Of a stretch of DNA of 64,000 nucleotides, positions 46,301-55,954 are shown one piece after another (position 1 is the first letter of the stretch; every line of letters begins with the position of its first letter). The position numbers and the translations under genes are program-made. Origin of the DNA: Chengkuizengella sediminis (lineage in GTDB: Bacteria; Bacillota; Bacilli; Paenibacillales; KCTC-33759); assembly GCF_010078385.1 (NCBI RefSeq), contig NZ_SIJC01000001.1, positions 558,001-622,000 on the forward strand, given 5' to 3'. The notes beneath the pieces are model-generated. The model did no database searches, was not told the DNA's origin, and saw nothing but the letters and a program-made list of their open reading frames with translations.

Positions 46301-47234
46301 GTAATTTTGGATCTATTTCTTGATTCCTAGTTGATTTGAGTTTTAGAAATTGAATATTTTGAAAGGAAAGATATAATCGTTTCCAATCCTTTTCATTAGC
46401 TGCAGATAATAGTTGCTCAACTAATTGAATGTCTTCCAATATGTTATCCACATAAACGAAAGGTCCATTCGGTTCATTTGCTAATTTTATCGCTTCTTTT
46501 AACAACTCTAAAATACCATTTAATTCAATTTGCACACTTTGTATTAAACTTTGCAACCATAACTGACCATGTTCAACGTCGTCATCTTTATGATGTTTGC
46601 TTACAGTTTGAAATGTATCTGCCATTTGTTGTAACCATCTATCTGGCCATGGGTGGCTTCGAGAGTAATGATATAAACGGAGTACTAAATGAAATAGTAA
46701 ATCATCGTTCCTTTCTCCAGTATAAGCTTCTACAAGCTTCCAGAATTCACTATCTGGAGGGCTGTTCTCATAATGTCTTTCAAATAGTTCTTCTAAAACT
46801 TCCTGTCTAATTAATTCTGTTTCTGTATCATTACCTATCCTGAATTTAGGGTCCATTTGAATAGATTGAAAATTTTGCTGAATCACTTCCAAACAGAAAG
46901 AATGTAAGGTTGTAATATTGGCTTTATGAACTAAAGTAAGTTGTTTTTTCAAATGCCCTGAGTGAGGTTTTTGGGATAACTCTTTTTCCAAAGCTTCTCT
47001 AATTCTATGTCTCATCTCTGAAGCAGCAGCTTTCGTAAATGTTGCAACAAGCAAACGATCGACATCAATACCCTCCTCTTCAGAAGAAATCAGACGTATA
47101 ATGCGTTCTACAAGAACAGCTGTTTTTCCTGATCCAGCTGCTGCTGAAATGAGTACATTATCTCCTCTAGTTGAAATGGCTAACCATTGATCTTCTGTCC
47201 AAAAACTACCTTTTGGTTTTGGTACTGAATTCAC
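43398..47234 (-). CDS. addA: AddA helicase-nuclease subunit
   Basis: It encodes 1278 residues. The UvrD-like helicase has Walker A SAAAGSGKT (30-38) and VLIDEYQDTN, then SIHKSKGLEFPVVF. The C-terminal RecB-like nuclease has ILIDYKTD near residue 1224. With AddB it processes double-strand breaks for RecA and stops at Chi. Its start overlaps the addB stop by 4 bases (ATGA). Length is normal for the family. Confidence 0.96.
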   Translation of the reverse strand: MNSVPKPKGSFWTEDQWLAISTRGDNVLISAAAGSGKTAVLVERIIRLISSEEEGIDVDRLLVATFTKAAASEMRHRIREALEKELSQKPHSGHLKKQLTLVHKANITTLHSFCLEVIQQNFQSIQMDPKFRIGNDTETELIRQEVLEELFERHYENSPPDSEFWKLVEAYTGERNDDLLFHLVLRLYHYSRSHPWPDRWLQQMADTFQTVSKHHKDDDVEHGQLWLQSLIQSVQIELNGILELLKEAIKLANEPNGPFVYVDNILEDIQLVEQLLSAANEKDWKRLYLSFQNIQFLKLKSTRNQEIDPKLQDQVKELRNEAKKLIGGIREELFERSPETFYQELKEIAPLMQVLVNLIQEFSEQYQLAKADKGLVDYGDLEHFCLQILCDVDHDLYGFQPSQIALNYQSYFEEVLIDEYQDTNMVQEAILSLISKAKPGNRFMVGDVKQSIYRFRLAEPGLFLDKYNKYENVDTAVQYQNGIKIDLSKNFRSRKEVINGVNYIFKQLMNKSVGEMAYDEKAALIYGDGFSKIEQLGDANSSIHIQLIDRSSEVNHQQDIDHESDLSISIDSQDLETAQLEALNIIKQIKKIVGENGEPFYVIDKQLGNARPVTYKDIVILLRSTQQWSPIFTEEFKKANIPCYADLDSGYFEAGEVEVMLSVLKVIDNPYQDIALAAVLRSPIVQLSADEMALIRLADPNQSYFEALQVFINQEENNEHKLKKKLDQFSIQLESWRIKARQGSLSDLIWHIYRETLFYDMVGGMPGGIQKQANLRLLYDRAKQYEKTSFRGLFRFLTFINQMRDRGGDLGTARTIGEQENVVRLMSIHKSKGLEFPVVFVAGINKMFNFQDLHNPFLMHKQLGFGPKYMDITNRISYPTLPSLAIKRRLQLEMLAEEMRILYVALTRAKEKLFLVGTVKDLKKKLLKWRPIIENTSPQLPDYVLVKARCYFDWLGPALIRHDNAKPMRDLLDHHLAPRFKENSYDSEWEFEIVPAHELVEEQKEDELMTETRNLASLTHLQKFEHKTDSGIFDLLSYKFNWKDQNKLSQTLLSKTSVSEMKRITEIKTEMISKNDEETINSLLKPFPQKNNLKRRPRFMEQKQVNAAERGTVYHAIMQHIPIHEPISLKVIQQTIDHLLMKNMISIEQSEQVDISVIHTFFQSELGTRLNLSKRFYREVPFSYGLPAKDVYGSRETGTSSEIVLVQGIIDCLFLENDHFILIDYKTDAIYGNKLNEIKERYKMQIEMYSKAVEHIWKIPVLEHYLYLFDGAHTVKIN

Positions 47235-50200
47235 GTCGACTCACCTCTTTCCTCAGTTTCTTGCTCCATTGTTGCTAATACCTCATCATTGGATTTCATT
47301 TGTAATTCACGATAATCATTGTTTTCATATAAAGTATTAAATTGGCAAATCGATTTATATTCACAATAAGTACAAGCCATTTTCTTAGCCATTCGATACG
47401 GTTTGATACCAACATTTCCATTCATAATCTCTGAACCGATATTAACCATCATTTGTCTTGTATAACCTCTTAACTGCTCCCATTGCTTTTGTTCTACAAC
47501 TGAAGATGTTTTATAAAATCCACCTTTAGACTTAACAGCTACTGGAATCATATTTGAATGACCACTATTTAATTGTAAGTCCATCTTTTTCACCATATCT
47601 TCATCTGCAAGCAAAAGGCCCTTCATTTTAAAACGTTTAAACAACTGTTCTTCTGCTTGTTCAGGGGAAAGGTGATTTGATAAACTCAACATTGGATTTT
47701 GTACATGAAAATATAATACACCTGCTGGTTTCGCTTGCTCCCCTAACCATTTTTCAGAATGAGTAATGATTACATCTAGATACGTGAGCATTTGCAAGGA
47801 CAGACCATAAAAAACCTCTGACAAATTTAAAGTTTTTTCACTTGACTTATAATCAATAACTCGGAGTAAAACCCCTTGATCATTATAAGCGCGATCAACG
47901 CGGTCGATTCTCCCCTTTATCTCCATTTCATATCCTTGATCTAACTCTAGCTTTAAGGGGGGTAATGTGCCATTTAAACCAAAATCGATTTCCAAACCAA
48001 TCGGTTCAAAATCTGATCTTTTGGCTTGCTCACTTAATATTAATGTTGCTCGGCTGATAATGTTAGTTAATTTTTTTGTAATGTATAAATACCTTTTAGA
48101 GCTGAATAAGATTTCACTCTGTAACTTGGGAGATAACAGCTCCACTGTTTGTTGTGCACGTTGAATACAGTCCTCTTTGGATAAATCAGACCATTTCATC
48201 TTACTCTCTAGTAATTGCTCAGAAATCATCTTTAACGCAGCATGAAAAAGCTGTCCAATATCTGGTGCTTCTAAACGATAAACTTTTCTTTCTTTTAATT
48301 GTAATCCATAAGAAACAAAGTGCGCATACGGACATGAAATAAACTTCTCCATTCGAGACACACTGGAATATAACTTATCCCCATATATTTTTAAACCTGT
48401 ATCCAACGATAAGGATTGCTCTTCATTTGTAAAAAAAACACCGTAACATAAACGTTCCAATTTGTCTTTCCACTTTTCATTAACATGAAACCATTGAAAA
48501 ACTTGCTGCCATATATCAGATATCGGAATTCCATTTTTCCATTGCTGTAATTGCACCATCAAATAAGATAAAACACGCTCTGGGTGCTCAAAAAATGGGA
48601 TGATTTGATCCATATTAGTTAAACCAGATGGATCAGCTAAAAGAAGTTTTGTTTCAAGATCTGGAAACATTTTTTTGATTTTAAATACAACCTCAGAGGA
48701 TAAGAGTGTTTTCCCTTCTTCATCAGCCATAGGATAGCTAATCCATAACTTATCATTACTTGTTGTTAATGTTGTATAGATTAAGAATTGTTCTTCCATT
48801 AGTTTTTTTCTACTGTTAGGGGCTAGTTCAATTCCAGTCTCTAGTAAAAATTCACGTTCATGTTCAGTTAACATCCCATCTTCTTTCATTGTCGCAGGTA
48901 GAATGCCATCATTTAACCCAACCAAAAAACTATATTTAATTAAACTGGAGCGTGTGCGTTCCATGCTTCCAACTAATACTTGATCTATAGATGGAGGAAC
49001 AAGTCCCAGCTTTATCCCTTCTAATCCTGTATCGATTAACTCCGCAAATAATTCGTTTGTGATTTCTTCTTCACCGATCACTTCTACTAGCTGATCAAAC
49101 ACATCCATTGCATTACCCCATATTTGGGTATGAACTTTGGATTGCTCCGTCTCTCCTTGTTCTAAACTTTCTATACTCCATTGCTCCAATCTCTCATAAA
49201 TATGCATAGATTCCATCAATTCAAAAAGTGCTGAAACTTTTTCACGTACTTTTTTAGCCCTACTCATTTGATTTTGAAGCTTTAGAATCGGTTGTACTAC
49301 AAGGTCTTTCGTGAGATTCAAACGTTTAAAAAACAGGGCTTCTTCTTTTTTATTTGTGAACTGTTCTTCATCTTCTAGTGATTTCATTTTATATTTCCAA
49401 GGCGTGTTATCTGTCCACTTAGAACCTTGAATGCCAAAAGCTAAAACATAGTTCTCTAATTCATCAAATGTATAAAATTGAGATTCATGATCATCCGACT
49501 GCTCAATCGGCTGGAAAAACCCTGTTTTTATACAGCGAAAAACGGCTTCATACTTCCAATAATAATTCACGATTTCTAACGCAGATCGAATGAATTCAAC
49601 TAATGGATGATTCATCACTTCACGTTTTTCGTCAATAAAATACGGAATCTCATAATCTGAAAGAATAGTAGCGAAGAGATCTTGATAATCCTGCATATTT
49701 CTTATTAATACTGCAAAATCTCGCCAGCGATAATCTTGTTCACGCACCAATTGAACCATTTGACGAGCTACTCCTTCAACTTCCGCTCTACGATGAACTG
49801 CAGCATGTAATTCTATATGTTCGTTAACATCTTGACCTGTCCACTTTTGACCTGTTTCTATATGCTGTTCTAAATGAGCAATAGGTGCATTATTAATAAA
49901 ACGTTTTGTTTGATTTAATATGATTGTTTCTTTTTGTTGAAGATTAAATTCCTGAATCATTTTTTGCAGTTGAATCATGGTTTTAGCTGTAGGATGGAAT
50001 AAATGTAATTCGTTTGTTTCATCCTGTATTTGATATTCTTGATCAATTGTAAGTGTTATCTTCACTTTTTTTGCAGTTTGAAGAATCTGTCCTAAGATTT
50101 TAAATTCTAATGGTGTGAAACCATGAAATCCATCCACCCATAGTTCTGCTTGTTTTATGTATTGTGAATCTTTAATTTGGTTGGCCAATAAATCTAGATA

Positions 50201-50755
50201 ATCCTCTGCATCAATATATTGTGATTGAAACAAGTTTTCATAATGTTCATATAACAAATGAATATCATGTAATTTATCCTCAAAAGTTTGGTCTTCACCT
50301 TTGAACTGATCCTCAAATTTTTGTAAATATTTTTTTATATTTGGAGACGTTACACAATATCTTTTAAATTCATTAAATAAATCATTTATCTCATCTAAAA
50401 AACCAATCTTTCTGGCAGATTGATGAAAACATTTCAACTTACTAGTATGTTCTTTTAAGATTTTATATAATAGTAGTTTTTTACCTGTATCATCTATAGG
50501 AGAAAGTGTTGTACCTCCCGTCTCCTGCATAATTTGATAAGCTAGTCTTCGAAAACTTAAAACCTGAGCACGCATCATTCCAGTTAGATCTGGTGCTGTG
50601 ACAATCGCATGTTCCATTTGAAAGCTGACCTGCTCAGGGACTAACATTATGAGAGGATCTCCCATTGGATTCTCTCTTAACTCCTTACTAATTTCATTTA
50701 TACAGAACTGACTTTTACCAGTCCCTGCTCTACCAATTACAAATTGAACTGACAA
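47231..50755 (-). CDS. addB: AddB subunit with 4Fe-4S nuclease
   Basis: It encodes 1174 residues. An N-terminal ATPase-like motif is GRAGTGKSQ (8-16). The C-terminal nuclease has VIDYKSSEK, and the iron-sulfur cluster cysteines are one in SCPYAHFVS and three in CTYCEYKSIC (about 1128-1137). All residues needed for an active AddB nuclease are present. It precedes addA in an addBA operon. AGGGGGTTATTAG lies before the ATG. Confidence 0.96.
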   Translation of the reverse strand: MSVQFVIGRAGTGKSQFCINEISKELRENPMGDPLIMLVPEQVSFQMEHAIVTAPDLTGMMRAQVLSFRRLAYQIMQETGGTTLSPIDDTGKKLLLYKILKEHTSKLKCFHQSARKIGFLDEINDLFNEFKRYCVTSPNIKKYLQKFEDQFKGEDQTFEDKLHDIHLLYEHYENLFQSQYIDAEDYLDLLANQIKDSQYIKQAELWVDGFHGFTPLEFKILGQILQTAKKVKITLTIDQEYQIQDETNELHLFHPTAKTMIQLQKMIQEFNLQQKETIILNQTKRFINNAPIAHLEQHIETGQKWTGQDVNEHIELHAAVHRRAEVEGVARQMVQLVREQDYRWRDFAVLIRNMQDYQDLFATILSDYEIPYFIDEKREVMNHPLVEFIRSALEIVNYYWKYEAVFRCIKTGFFQPIEQSDDHESQFYTFDELENYVLAFGIQGSKWTDNTPWKYKMKSLEDEEQFTNKKEEALFFKRLNLTKDLVVQPILKLQNQMSRAKKVREKVSALFELMESMHIYERLEQWSIESLEQGETEQSKVHTQIWGNAMDVFDQLVEVIGEEEITNELFAELIDTGLEGIKLGLVPPSIDQVLVGSMERTRSSLIKYSFLVGLNDGILPATMKEDGMLTEHEREFLLETGIELAPNSRKKLMEEQFLIYTTLTTSNDKLWISYPMADEEGKTLLSSEVVFKIKKMFPDLETKLLLADPSGLTNMDQIIPFFEHPERVLSYLMVQLQQWKNGIPISDIWQQVFQWFHVNEKWKDKLERLCYGVFFTNEEQSLSLDTGLKIYGDKLYSSVSRMEKFISCPYAHFVSYGLQLKERKVYRLEAPDIGQLFHAALKMISEQLLESKMKWSDLSKEDCIQRAQQTVELLSPKLQSEILFSSKRYLYITKKLTNIISRATLILSEQAKRSDFEPIGLEIDFGLNGTLPPLKLELDQGYEMEIKGRIDRVDRAYNDQGVLLRVIDYKSSEKTLNLSEVFYGLSLQMLTYLDVIITHSEKWLGEQAKPAGVLYFHVQNPMLSLSNHLSPEQAEEQLFKRFKMKGLLLADEDMVKKMDLQLNSGHSNMIPVAVKSKGGFYKTSSVVEQKQWEQLRGYTRQMMVNIGSEIMNGNVGIKPYRMAKKMACTYCEYKSICQFNTLYENNDYRELQMKSNDEVLATMEQETEERGEST

Positions 50756-51016
50756 CCTAATAACCCCCTAGTTCAAAACAAATTGAAATACCAGCAATTA
50801 ATCCATTGTATTTCAATTATAATTCCATAATTATGCTCTTGTTCAGTTGCTGCTGTCATGCTTGTCTATTATTTTTCATATATATAGTTACACCCCAAAA
50901 AATGAAGATAGTCATAGTCGCTAACTCCAAATACTTTCCGGGGACCCAGAGCCATTAAAAAGTCACTTATTAAAGTTCTTATATAAGTATATCTTTTTGG
51001 AGAGGATTTTCATAGA

Positions 51017-51979
51017 ATGATAAATGATATATTACTTCCTTTATTTGCTGGATTATGTTTGTTCTTATTTGGAATGAAAATTATGGAGTTAGCTTTACAT
51101 AACTGGGCGGGCTCTCATCTTAAAAATATTTTAGAACGGTTTACGAAGACACCTCTAAGGGGGATGGTGACAGGGACTGCTTTAACAGCATTTTTACAAA
51201 GTAGCAGTGCGATTACAGTAATTACAATTGGTTTGGTGAATGCTAGAATAATGACCTTCCCAAGAACATTAGGAATTATATTAGGTACAAATATCGGTAC
51301 CTGTATTACAACAGAATTAATAGGATTAAATATTAGCCATCTTGCACTCCCAATGCTTATTATATGTTTTATCATTTGGATGTTCAGTTGGTTTTTCCAA
51401 GAACAAAAAGAACCAACTAGTTTCATTCGTTTCGTATTGATTTTAAGATATATCTCTTTAGCAATTATGGGATTCTCATGTGTACTATTAGGTGTGGAAA
51501 TCATGCAGGTTATGGTTCCAGCTTTACAGTCAAGAGGGATGTTCACTTGGTTTTTGGAACAATCTCAGCAAAGTTTATTATGGGGTATCATTGCAGGTAT
51601 GTGTATAACGGCGATTATTCAAAGCAGTGCAGCAATGGTTGCCATTACAATGAGTTTAATTACATTAGATGCTTTTTCACTTGAATTAGGCATTGCCATT
51701 ATTGTAGGAGCAAATATTGGAACATGTGTAACATCATTGATTGCAAGTGTAGGAGGAAGTAAATCGGGGCAATTTGTTGCGTTGTCACATGTTATTTTAA
51801 ATGTTGGGGGCGCTATTTTGTTTTTCCCATTACTGTCATTACTAGCTAACATTTCTGCTTCTATCTCCTCCACCCCATCCGAGCAAATAGCTCATGCTCA
51901 GACCATTTATAATGTTGTTAGTTCTTTAATTGCTTTACCGTTTTGTTACTTATCTTTTATTAAGAGAATGGAAAGTTAG
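51017..51979 (+). CDS. yqeW: Na/Pi cotransporter family protein (YqeW type)
   Basis: It encodes 320 residues with about eight membrane helices and the two inverted repeats of the family: LQSSSAITVITIGLV and IQSSAAMVAITMSLI, with GTNIGTCITTE and GANIGTCVTS. There is no C-terminal PhoU domain. It takes up phosphate, or another anion, with sodium. In Bacillus the yqeW gene lies between mtaB and rpsU, as here in a wider sense. GGAGAGGAT precedes the ATG. It converges with arsA. Confidence 0.88.
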   Translation: MINDILLPLFAGLCLFLFGMKIMELALHNWAGSHLKNILERFTKTPLRGMVTGTALTAFLQSSSAITVITIGLVNARIMTFPRTLGIILGTNIGTCITTELIGLNISHLALPMLIICFIIWMFSWFFQEQKEPTSFIRFVLILRYISLAIMGFSCVLLGVEIMQVMVPALQSRGMFTWFLEQSQQSLLWGIIAGMCITAIIQSSAAMVAITMSLITLDAFSLELGIAIIVGANIGTCVTSLIASVGGSKSGQFVALSHVILNVGGAILFFPLLSLLANISASISSTPSEQIAHAQTIYNVVSSLIALPFCYLSFIKRMES

Positions 51980-52001
51980 TTTTGTTCATTCATTTATTAA
52001 A

Positions 52002-52934
52002 TTAACCAGCTATATAGGATGATATTTTTTGAATATCATCGATTGAAGATATATCATTTGCAAACAAAGGAACATAAATTTTTGACTGTGCACTAAAACG
52101 TGTTTCTATTTCACTTAAATAATTCTTCTCTATCCTCCTTCTTTGTTCTAAAAACTGTCCATCTGCTTCCTCAGGTAATACTTTATTGACGATAAGTGAT
52201 TGAACTTGTAGATCATGCTGTTTTAATAACAAGATTGCTTTTTCTGTTTCAACAATTGGCAATCGTTCAGGGTTCAGTACAAAAACTATCCCCGTTTTTG
52301 TTCCATCTAATAAAACTGAACGTACAGCAGAAAAACGCTGTTTTCTCTTTAATAAAACCTCATATATGGGATCTTCTATCGGTTCTCCATCATTTAATAA
52401 TTTTGAATATCGATCTGTTGTTGATTTTCGTTTTTCCAACATCCCATTTATCCATACCTCAAGCAGGTCTGGTAAGGAAAGCAGCCTTATCGTGTGTCCA
52501 GTCGGAGCCGTATCAAATATTAACAGGTCATAATGATCTTGTTCATCCAAAATAATGGAAACTATTCTATCAAACAATGCAGCTTCCTCTGCACCTGGTG
52601 CACTTGCAGCAGTATCGATCTGACGATGTACTTCTTCAAGCATCTTCACTTTCACAACCTCTTGAATATTCATTTTTACTTGTTTTATGTATTTTTTTGT
52701 TTCTTGTTCAGAATCAACCTCAATACCTGATAAATTTTTCAATATTTTGGTAGGAGTATTATTTATTTTTATTTGAAAAATGTCACCTGTATTGTGAGCA
52801 GGATCTGTTGAGATTAAAAGTGTTTTTTTCCCAGCTTTCGCAAATCCCATAGCAATGGCAGAGGCACTTGTTGACTTTCCAACTCCTCCTTTACCTCCAA
52901 CAAATATAATTTTTTTGTTTAATAATTGATTCAT
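52002..52934 (-). CDS. ArsA/GET3-family ATPase
   Basis: It encodes 310 residues. Walker A is GGKGGVGKSTSAS (13-25), switch I STDPAHNTGDIF and switch II FDTAPTGHT. It is a single ATPase unit, so it likely works as a dimer. Bacterial ArsA-like proteins move anions or bind tail-anchored or lipid-anchored clients. No arsenic genes lie nearby. The small cory-CC-star protein gene is 35 bases upstream on the same strand, a recurring pairing, so the two probably act together. Confidence 0.88.
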   Translation of the reverse strand: MNQLLNKKIIFVGGKGGVGKSTSASAIAMGFAKAGKKTLLISTDPAHNTGDIFQIKINNTPTKILKNLSGIEVDSEQETKKYIKQVKMNIQEVVKVKMLEEVHRQIDTAASAPGAEEAALFDRIVSIILDEQDHYDLLIFDTAPTGHTIRLLSLPDLLEVWINGMLEKRKSTTDRYSKLLNDGEPIEDPIYEVLLKRKQRFSAVRSVLLDGTKTGIVFVLNPERLPIVETEKAILLLKQHDLQVQSLIVNKVLPEEADGQFLEQRRRIEKNYLSEIETRFSAQSKIYVPLFANDISSIDDIQKISSYIAG

Positions 52935-52969
52935 TCTGTTTCCCCTACCTTTCTATTCACATATTAAAA

Positions 52970-53242
52970 TTAACAACATCTCACTCCATCTAATGGCGAG
53001 TTTTCCATCCCCATTCTTAAGTGCCAATCATGAAACTTTTCAAGCATATAGGGATATAATTCTAACGTATAATAAAATGCTGGATTCGGAATACCAAACA
53101 TTTCAGAAAAACATAAAAATAAAAATAAATCATCTTCATCTCTTAATTCTCGTGCTATTTCAGTTCGATGAGACAAGCTTAACATCTCATCATATCCTTG
53201 TATAAGTTTTTTAAAAGAATTTTTTATTTTCATCATGGACAC
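52970..53242 (-). CDS. Cory-CC-star protein, ArsA-associated
   Basis: It encodes 90 residues. The protein ends in two cysteines directly before the stop (C89, C90), the hallmark of this family, and its core has DDLFLFLCFSEMFGIPNPA and YTLELYPYMLEKFHDWH. It starts at an ATG after AGGGAGTG and is followed by the ArsA-type ATPase. A terminal CC could bind metal or carry a lipid; both are inference. I recognise the family name from its C-terminal signature and neighbourhood. Confidence 0.8.
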   Translation of the reverse strand: MSMMKIKNSFKKLIQGYDEMLSLSHRTEIARELRDEDDLFLFLCFSEMFGIPNPAFYYTLELYPYMLEKFHDWHLRMGMENSPLDGVRCC

Positions 53243-53265
53243 TCCCTTCTCTACTTAATTCAAAA

Positions 53266-53301
53266 AAACAGGACCAGTTATTGAGTGATCTGATCCTGTT
53301 T
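53266..53301 (-). terminator. Terminator of cstA
   Basis: A 12-bp stem (53266-53277 with 53290-53301, one mismatched pair) is followed by TTTTTTGAATT on the minus strand. It lies 10 bases beyond the cstA stop. Confidence 0.8.
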
Positions 53302-53311
53302 GTTTTAATTT

Positions 53312-55054
53312 TTATGCTTTATAATCTATATCTGAAAATTTGTTTTTTGTAGAAAGAGCTGAAATTGCCTCTAATAATATCCATAGTGTAAATCCTAATA
53401 TGAGAGAGCCAAAAATAAAGAGCAACATATTTCCTTCTGTTTCTCCAAGCCCTGACCAATCAAATACAACTTGCTGAATCATTGCCCACAAAGTCATAAA
53501 TAATAAAAATATCATTGGAACTAATGTAACTAGATAATTTCTATTTTGATTTTTCAACCAAATCGATATAAGTAATAAAGTTATACCTGCTAGTAACTGA
53601 TTTGATGTGCCAAATAGAGGCCATAATAAGTAACCACCTGAACCAAAACCTTTAGGTCCTTCTGGGAGTAAAACTAGAGCTGCGCTTGAGATAACAGCGA
53701 TGGATGTTGCTACATGAGTTCTTGTTAATGCCGATACTTTATATTCACTACCTAATTCAGCAATAATATAACGCATTAAACGTACTGAAGTATCTAGCGT
53801 TGTAGCTGCAAAACTAACCACAATTACAGCTACAATTGTTGAAGCAATACCTTCAGGAATAAATAAACCTGTAGCAAGTTGACCTGCACCACCTATAAAT
53901 GCACCTAGTCCACCTGCACTTGCATTTTGAAAGCTGCTATATGTTGCAGTGAAATCACCAGGGCTTGCAAAGAATGTAACTACTGCAATAATTGCAATTA
54001 AAGCTAATGTACCTTCTCCTACTGCCCCAAAATATCCAACGAAACGAGCATCTGTTTCCTTGTTGAGTTGTTTTGATGAAGTCCCCGAGGAAACAAGACC
54101 ATGGAAACCAGATATGGCTCCACATGCGATAGTAATAAATAAAAGAGGGAACCAGGAAACTTCAGCTTTACCATTCGTCATCGGTGCTGTCACAGTCGGA
54201 TTTAAAAATAACAAACCTAAGTACAATATAGCTAAACCAACCACTAACTGATGAGAATTGATGTAATCACGTGGTTGTAATAACTTCCAAACTGGAAGAG
54301 TAGATGAAATATAAGCATAAACCATAAGTACGATAATCCAAATAAAAAATGCCATGGATAATCCATTTAATCCAAACAAAGTCTGACTTTCTTCTCCTCC
54401 AAAGTAACTAACAAGATCAATTTGTAAAGCGGGTACATTACTTGCAATCACTGCAGTTATATACATTACGGCTAAAGCAATAATGGAAGGTAATAACATG
54501 CTGCCTTTTTTCTTATAAACTTTATAACCAATCCATACTGCTAGTGGGATTTCAAGAAATACGGGAAGAACTGAGGCCGGATATGAAATGAATAATCTAG
54601 AAATGACCCATGCAAATACCGCATTAACCATTAACACTAGAATTAAAATAATGAACAAAAATAATGTTTTCGCACGCTTGCCTATTAATTTACTAGCAAT
54701 CGTACCGACCGATTGCCCTTTATTACGAACGGACAATACTAACGCACCAAAATCATGAACTCCAGCTGCAAAAACAGTACCAAAAGTTACCCATATTAAA
54801 GCAGGCAACCAACCCCAGTACACTGCAATTGCTGGTCCTACAATCGGAGCCGCACCAGCCACAGAGGTAAAGTGATGACCCCATAGTACAAATTTATTCG
54901 TTGGAACAAAATCTACTCCGTCTTGAAACTTATGTGCTGGTGTTTCATAATTTGGGTCTAATCGATAAATCCTTTCTGCTACAAATTTGGAATAGTAACG
55001 ATAACCTACTGTGAACATCAGAATTCCAAAAACAGCTATCCAAATTCCACTCAT
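53312..55054 (-). CDS. cstA: Carbon starvation protein CstA (peptide/pyruvate transporter family)
   Basis: It encodes 580 residues with about 14-16 membrane helices. Family landmarks are GHHFTSVAGAAPIVGPAIA near the N-terminus and FHGLVSSGTSSKQL in the middle. CstA/BtsT proteins import peptides or pyruvate when carbon runs low. It is a single gene with its own terminator; upstream spacing is over 200 bases. I see no clear CcpA site, so control is unresolved. Confidence 0.92.
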   Translation of the reverse strand: MSGIWIAVFGILMFTVGYRYYSKFVAERIYRLDPNYETPAHKFQDGVDFVPTNKFVLWGHHFTSVAGAAPIVGPAIAVYWGWLPALIWVTFGTVFAAGVHDFGALVLSVRNKGQSVGTIASKLIGKRAKTLFLFIILILVLMVNAVFAWVISRLFISYPASVLPVFLEIPLAVWIGYKVYKKKGSMLLPSIIALAVMYITAVIASNVPALQIDLVSYFGGEESQTLFGLNGLSMAFFIWIIVLMVYAYISSTLPVWKLLQPRDYINSHQLVVGLAILYLGLLFLNPTVTAPMTNGKAEVSWFPLLFITIACGAISGFHGLVSSGTSSKQLNKETDARFVGYFGAVGEGTLALIAIIAVVTFFASPGDFTATYSSFQNASAGGLGAFIGGAGQLATGLFIPEGIASTIVAVIVVSFAATTLDTSVRLMRYIIAELGSEYKVSALTRTHVATSIAVISSAALVLLPEGPKGFGSGGYLLWPLFGTSNQLLAGITLLLISIWLKNQNRNYLVTLVPMIFLLFMTLWAMIQQVVFDWSGLGETEGNMLLFIFGSLILGFTLWILLEAISALSTKNKFSDIDYKA

Positions 55055-55211
55055 TATAACCCTCCCAAGATAGAATGATGAAGTCTGAATATTATGAATT
55101 TACTAATATTTACTCTAGCTTGGTTTATATGAATTGTCAACGGAAAAACGTAAGCACTTTATTCAATTATCAAAGCTATTAATAGTGCTCATCTTATAAA
55201 ATGTAGAAAGT

Positions 55212-55234
55212 AAAAAACGCCTCACCAGAGACGT
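55212..55234 (-). terminator. Terminator of deoC
   Basis: On the minus strand ACGTCTC pairs with GAGGCGT (loop TGGT), followed by TTTTTTAC. It lies 34 bases beyond the deoC stop. Confidence 0.85.
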
Positions 55235-55267
55235 CTTTCGTTTTTCTTTATTTAAAGATTTCTGAAA

Positions 55268-55954
55268 TTAATAAGTACTCGTACCAGATGTTCCTTTCAT
55301 AATCGATACACCTGAGCTAGCACCTAAACGAGTGGCACCTGCTTCGATCATTTGTAATGCTGTCGTTAAGTCACGAATTCCACCAGAAGCTTTCACTTCC
55401 ATTTTATCAGAAACTGTTGCTCTCATTAATCGTACATGATCCACAGTTGCTCCTCCTGGTCCAAAACCAGTTGAGGTTTTTACAAAATGTGCTCCAGCCT
55501 GCTCAGATAATTGGCACGCTTCCTTGATCTGATCATTATTTAGAAAACCTGTTTCTAATATCACTTTCACGATCGCTTTATTTTCAACCGCCTTTGTTAC
55601 TGCTTGAATATCTTTAAATACGGTATCAGTGTCTCCATCTAACATAGAACCAACTGCAAGTACCATATCAATTTCCTTAGCCCCATTTTCTACACAGTTA
55701 GCCGCTTCAAAAGCTTTGGTTTTACTAGAATTAGCTCCTAAAGGAAACCCAGCGACTGCTGCTATTTTCACTTCTGATCCCTCTAATAGTTCTCTACAGG
55801 TTGGAACCCAGTAACTATTTACACATACACTGAAAAACTGATAGGTTTTCGCTTCCTCACATAACTTTGCAATTTGCGCTTTCGTTGCATCTGCTTTTAA
55901 TAATGTATGATCAATATATTTTGGTAATTGTGATACATCAATAGGTTTACTCAT
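55268..55954 (-). CDS. deoC: Deoxyribose-phosphate aldolase
   Basis: It encodes 228 residues, a TIM barrel that splits deoxyribose 5-phosphate into acetaldehyde and glyceraldehyde 3-phosphate. The Schiff-base lysine lies in HFVKTSTGFG, and KVILETGFL and VKASGGIRD are also present. I chose ATG 55954, with GAGGTG 8 bases before it; a further ATG at 55969 is possible. Its start overlaps the stop of the NUDIX gene, so they are coupled. Confidence 0.94.
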   Translation of the reverse strand: MSKPIDVSQLPKYIDHTLLKADATKAQIAKLCEEAKTYQFFSVCVNSYWVPTCRELLEGSEVKIAAVAGFPLGANSSKTKAFEAANCVENGAKEIDMVLAVGSMLDGDTDTVFKDIQAVTKAVENKAIVKVILETGFLNNDQIKEACQLSEQAGAHFVKTSTGFGPGGATVDHVRLMRATVSDKMEVKASGGIRDLTTALQMIEAGATRLGASSGVSIMKGTSGTSTY

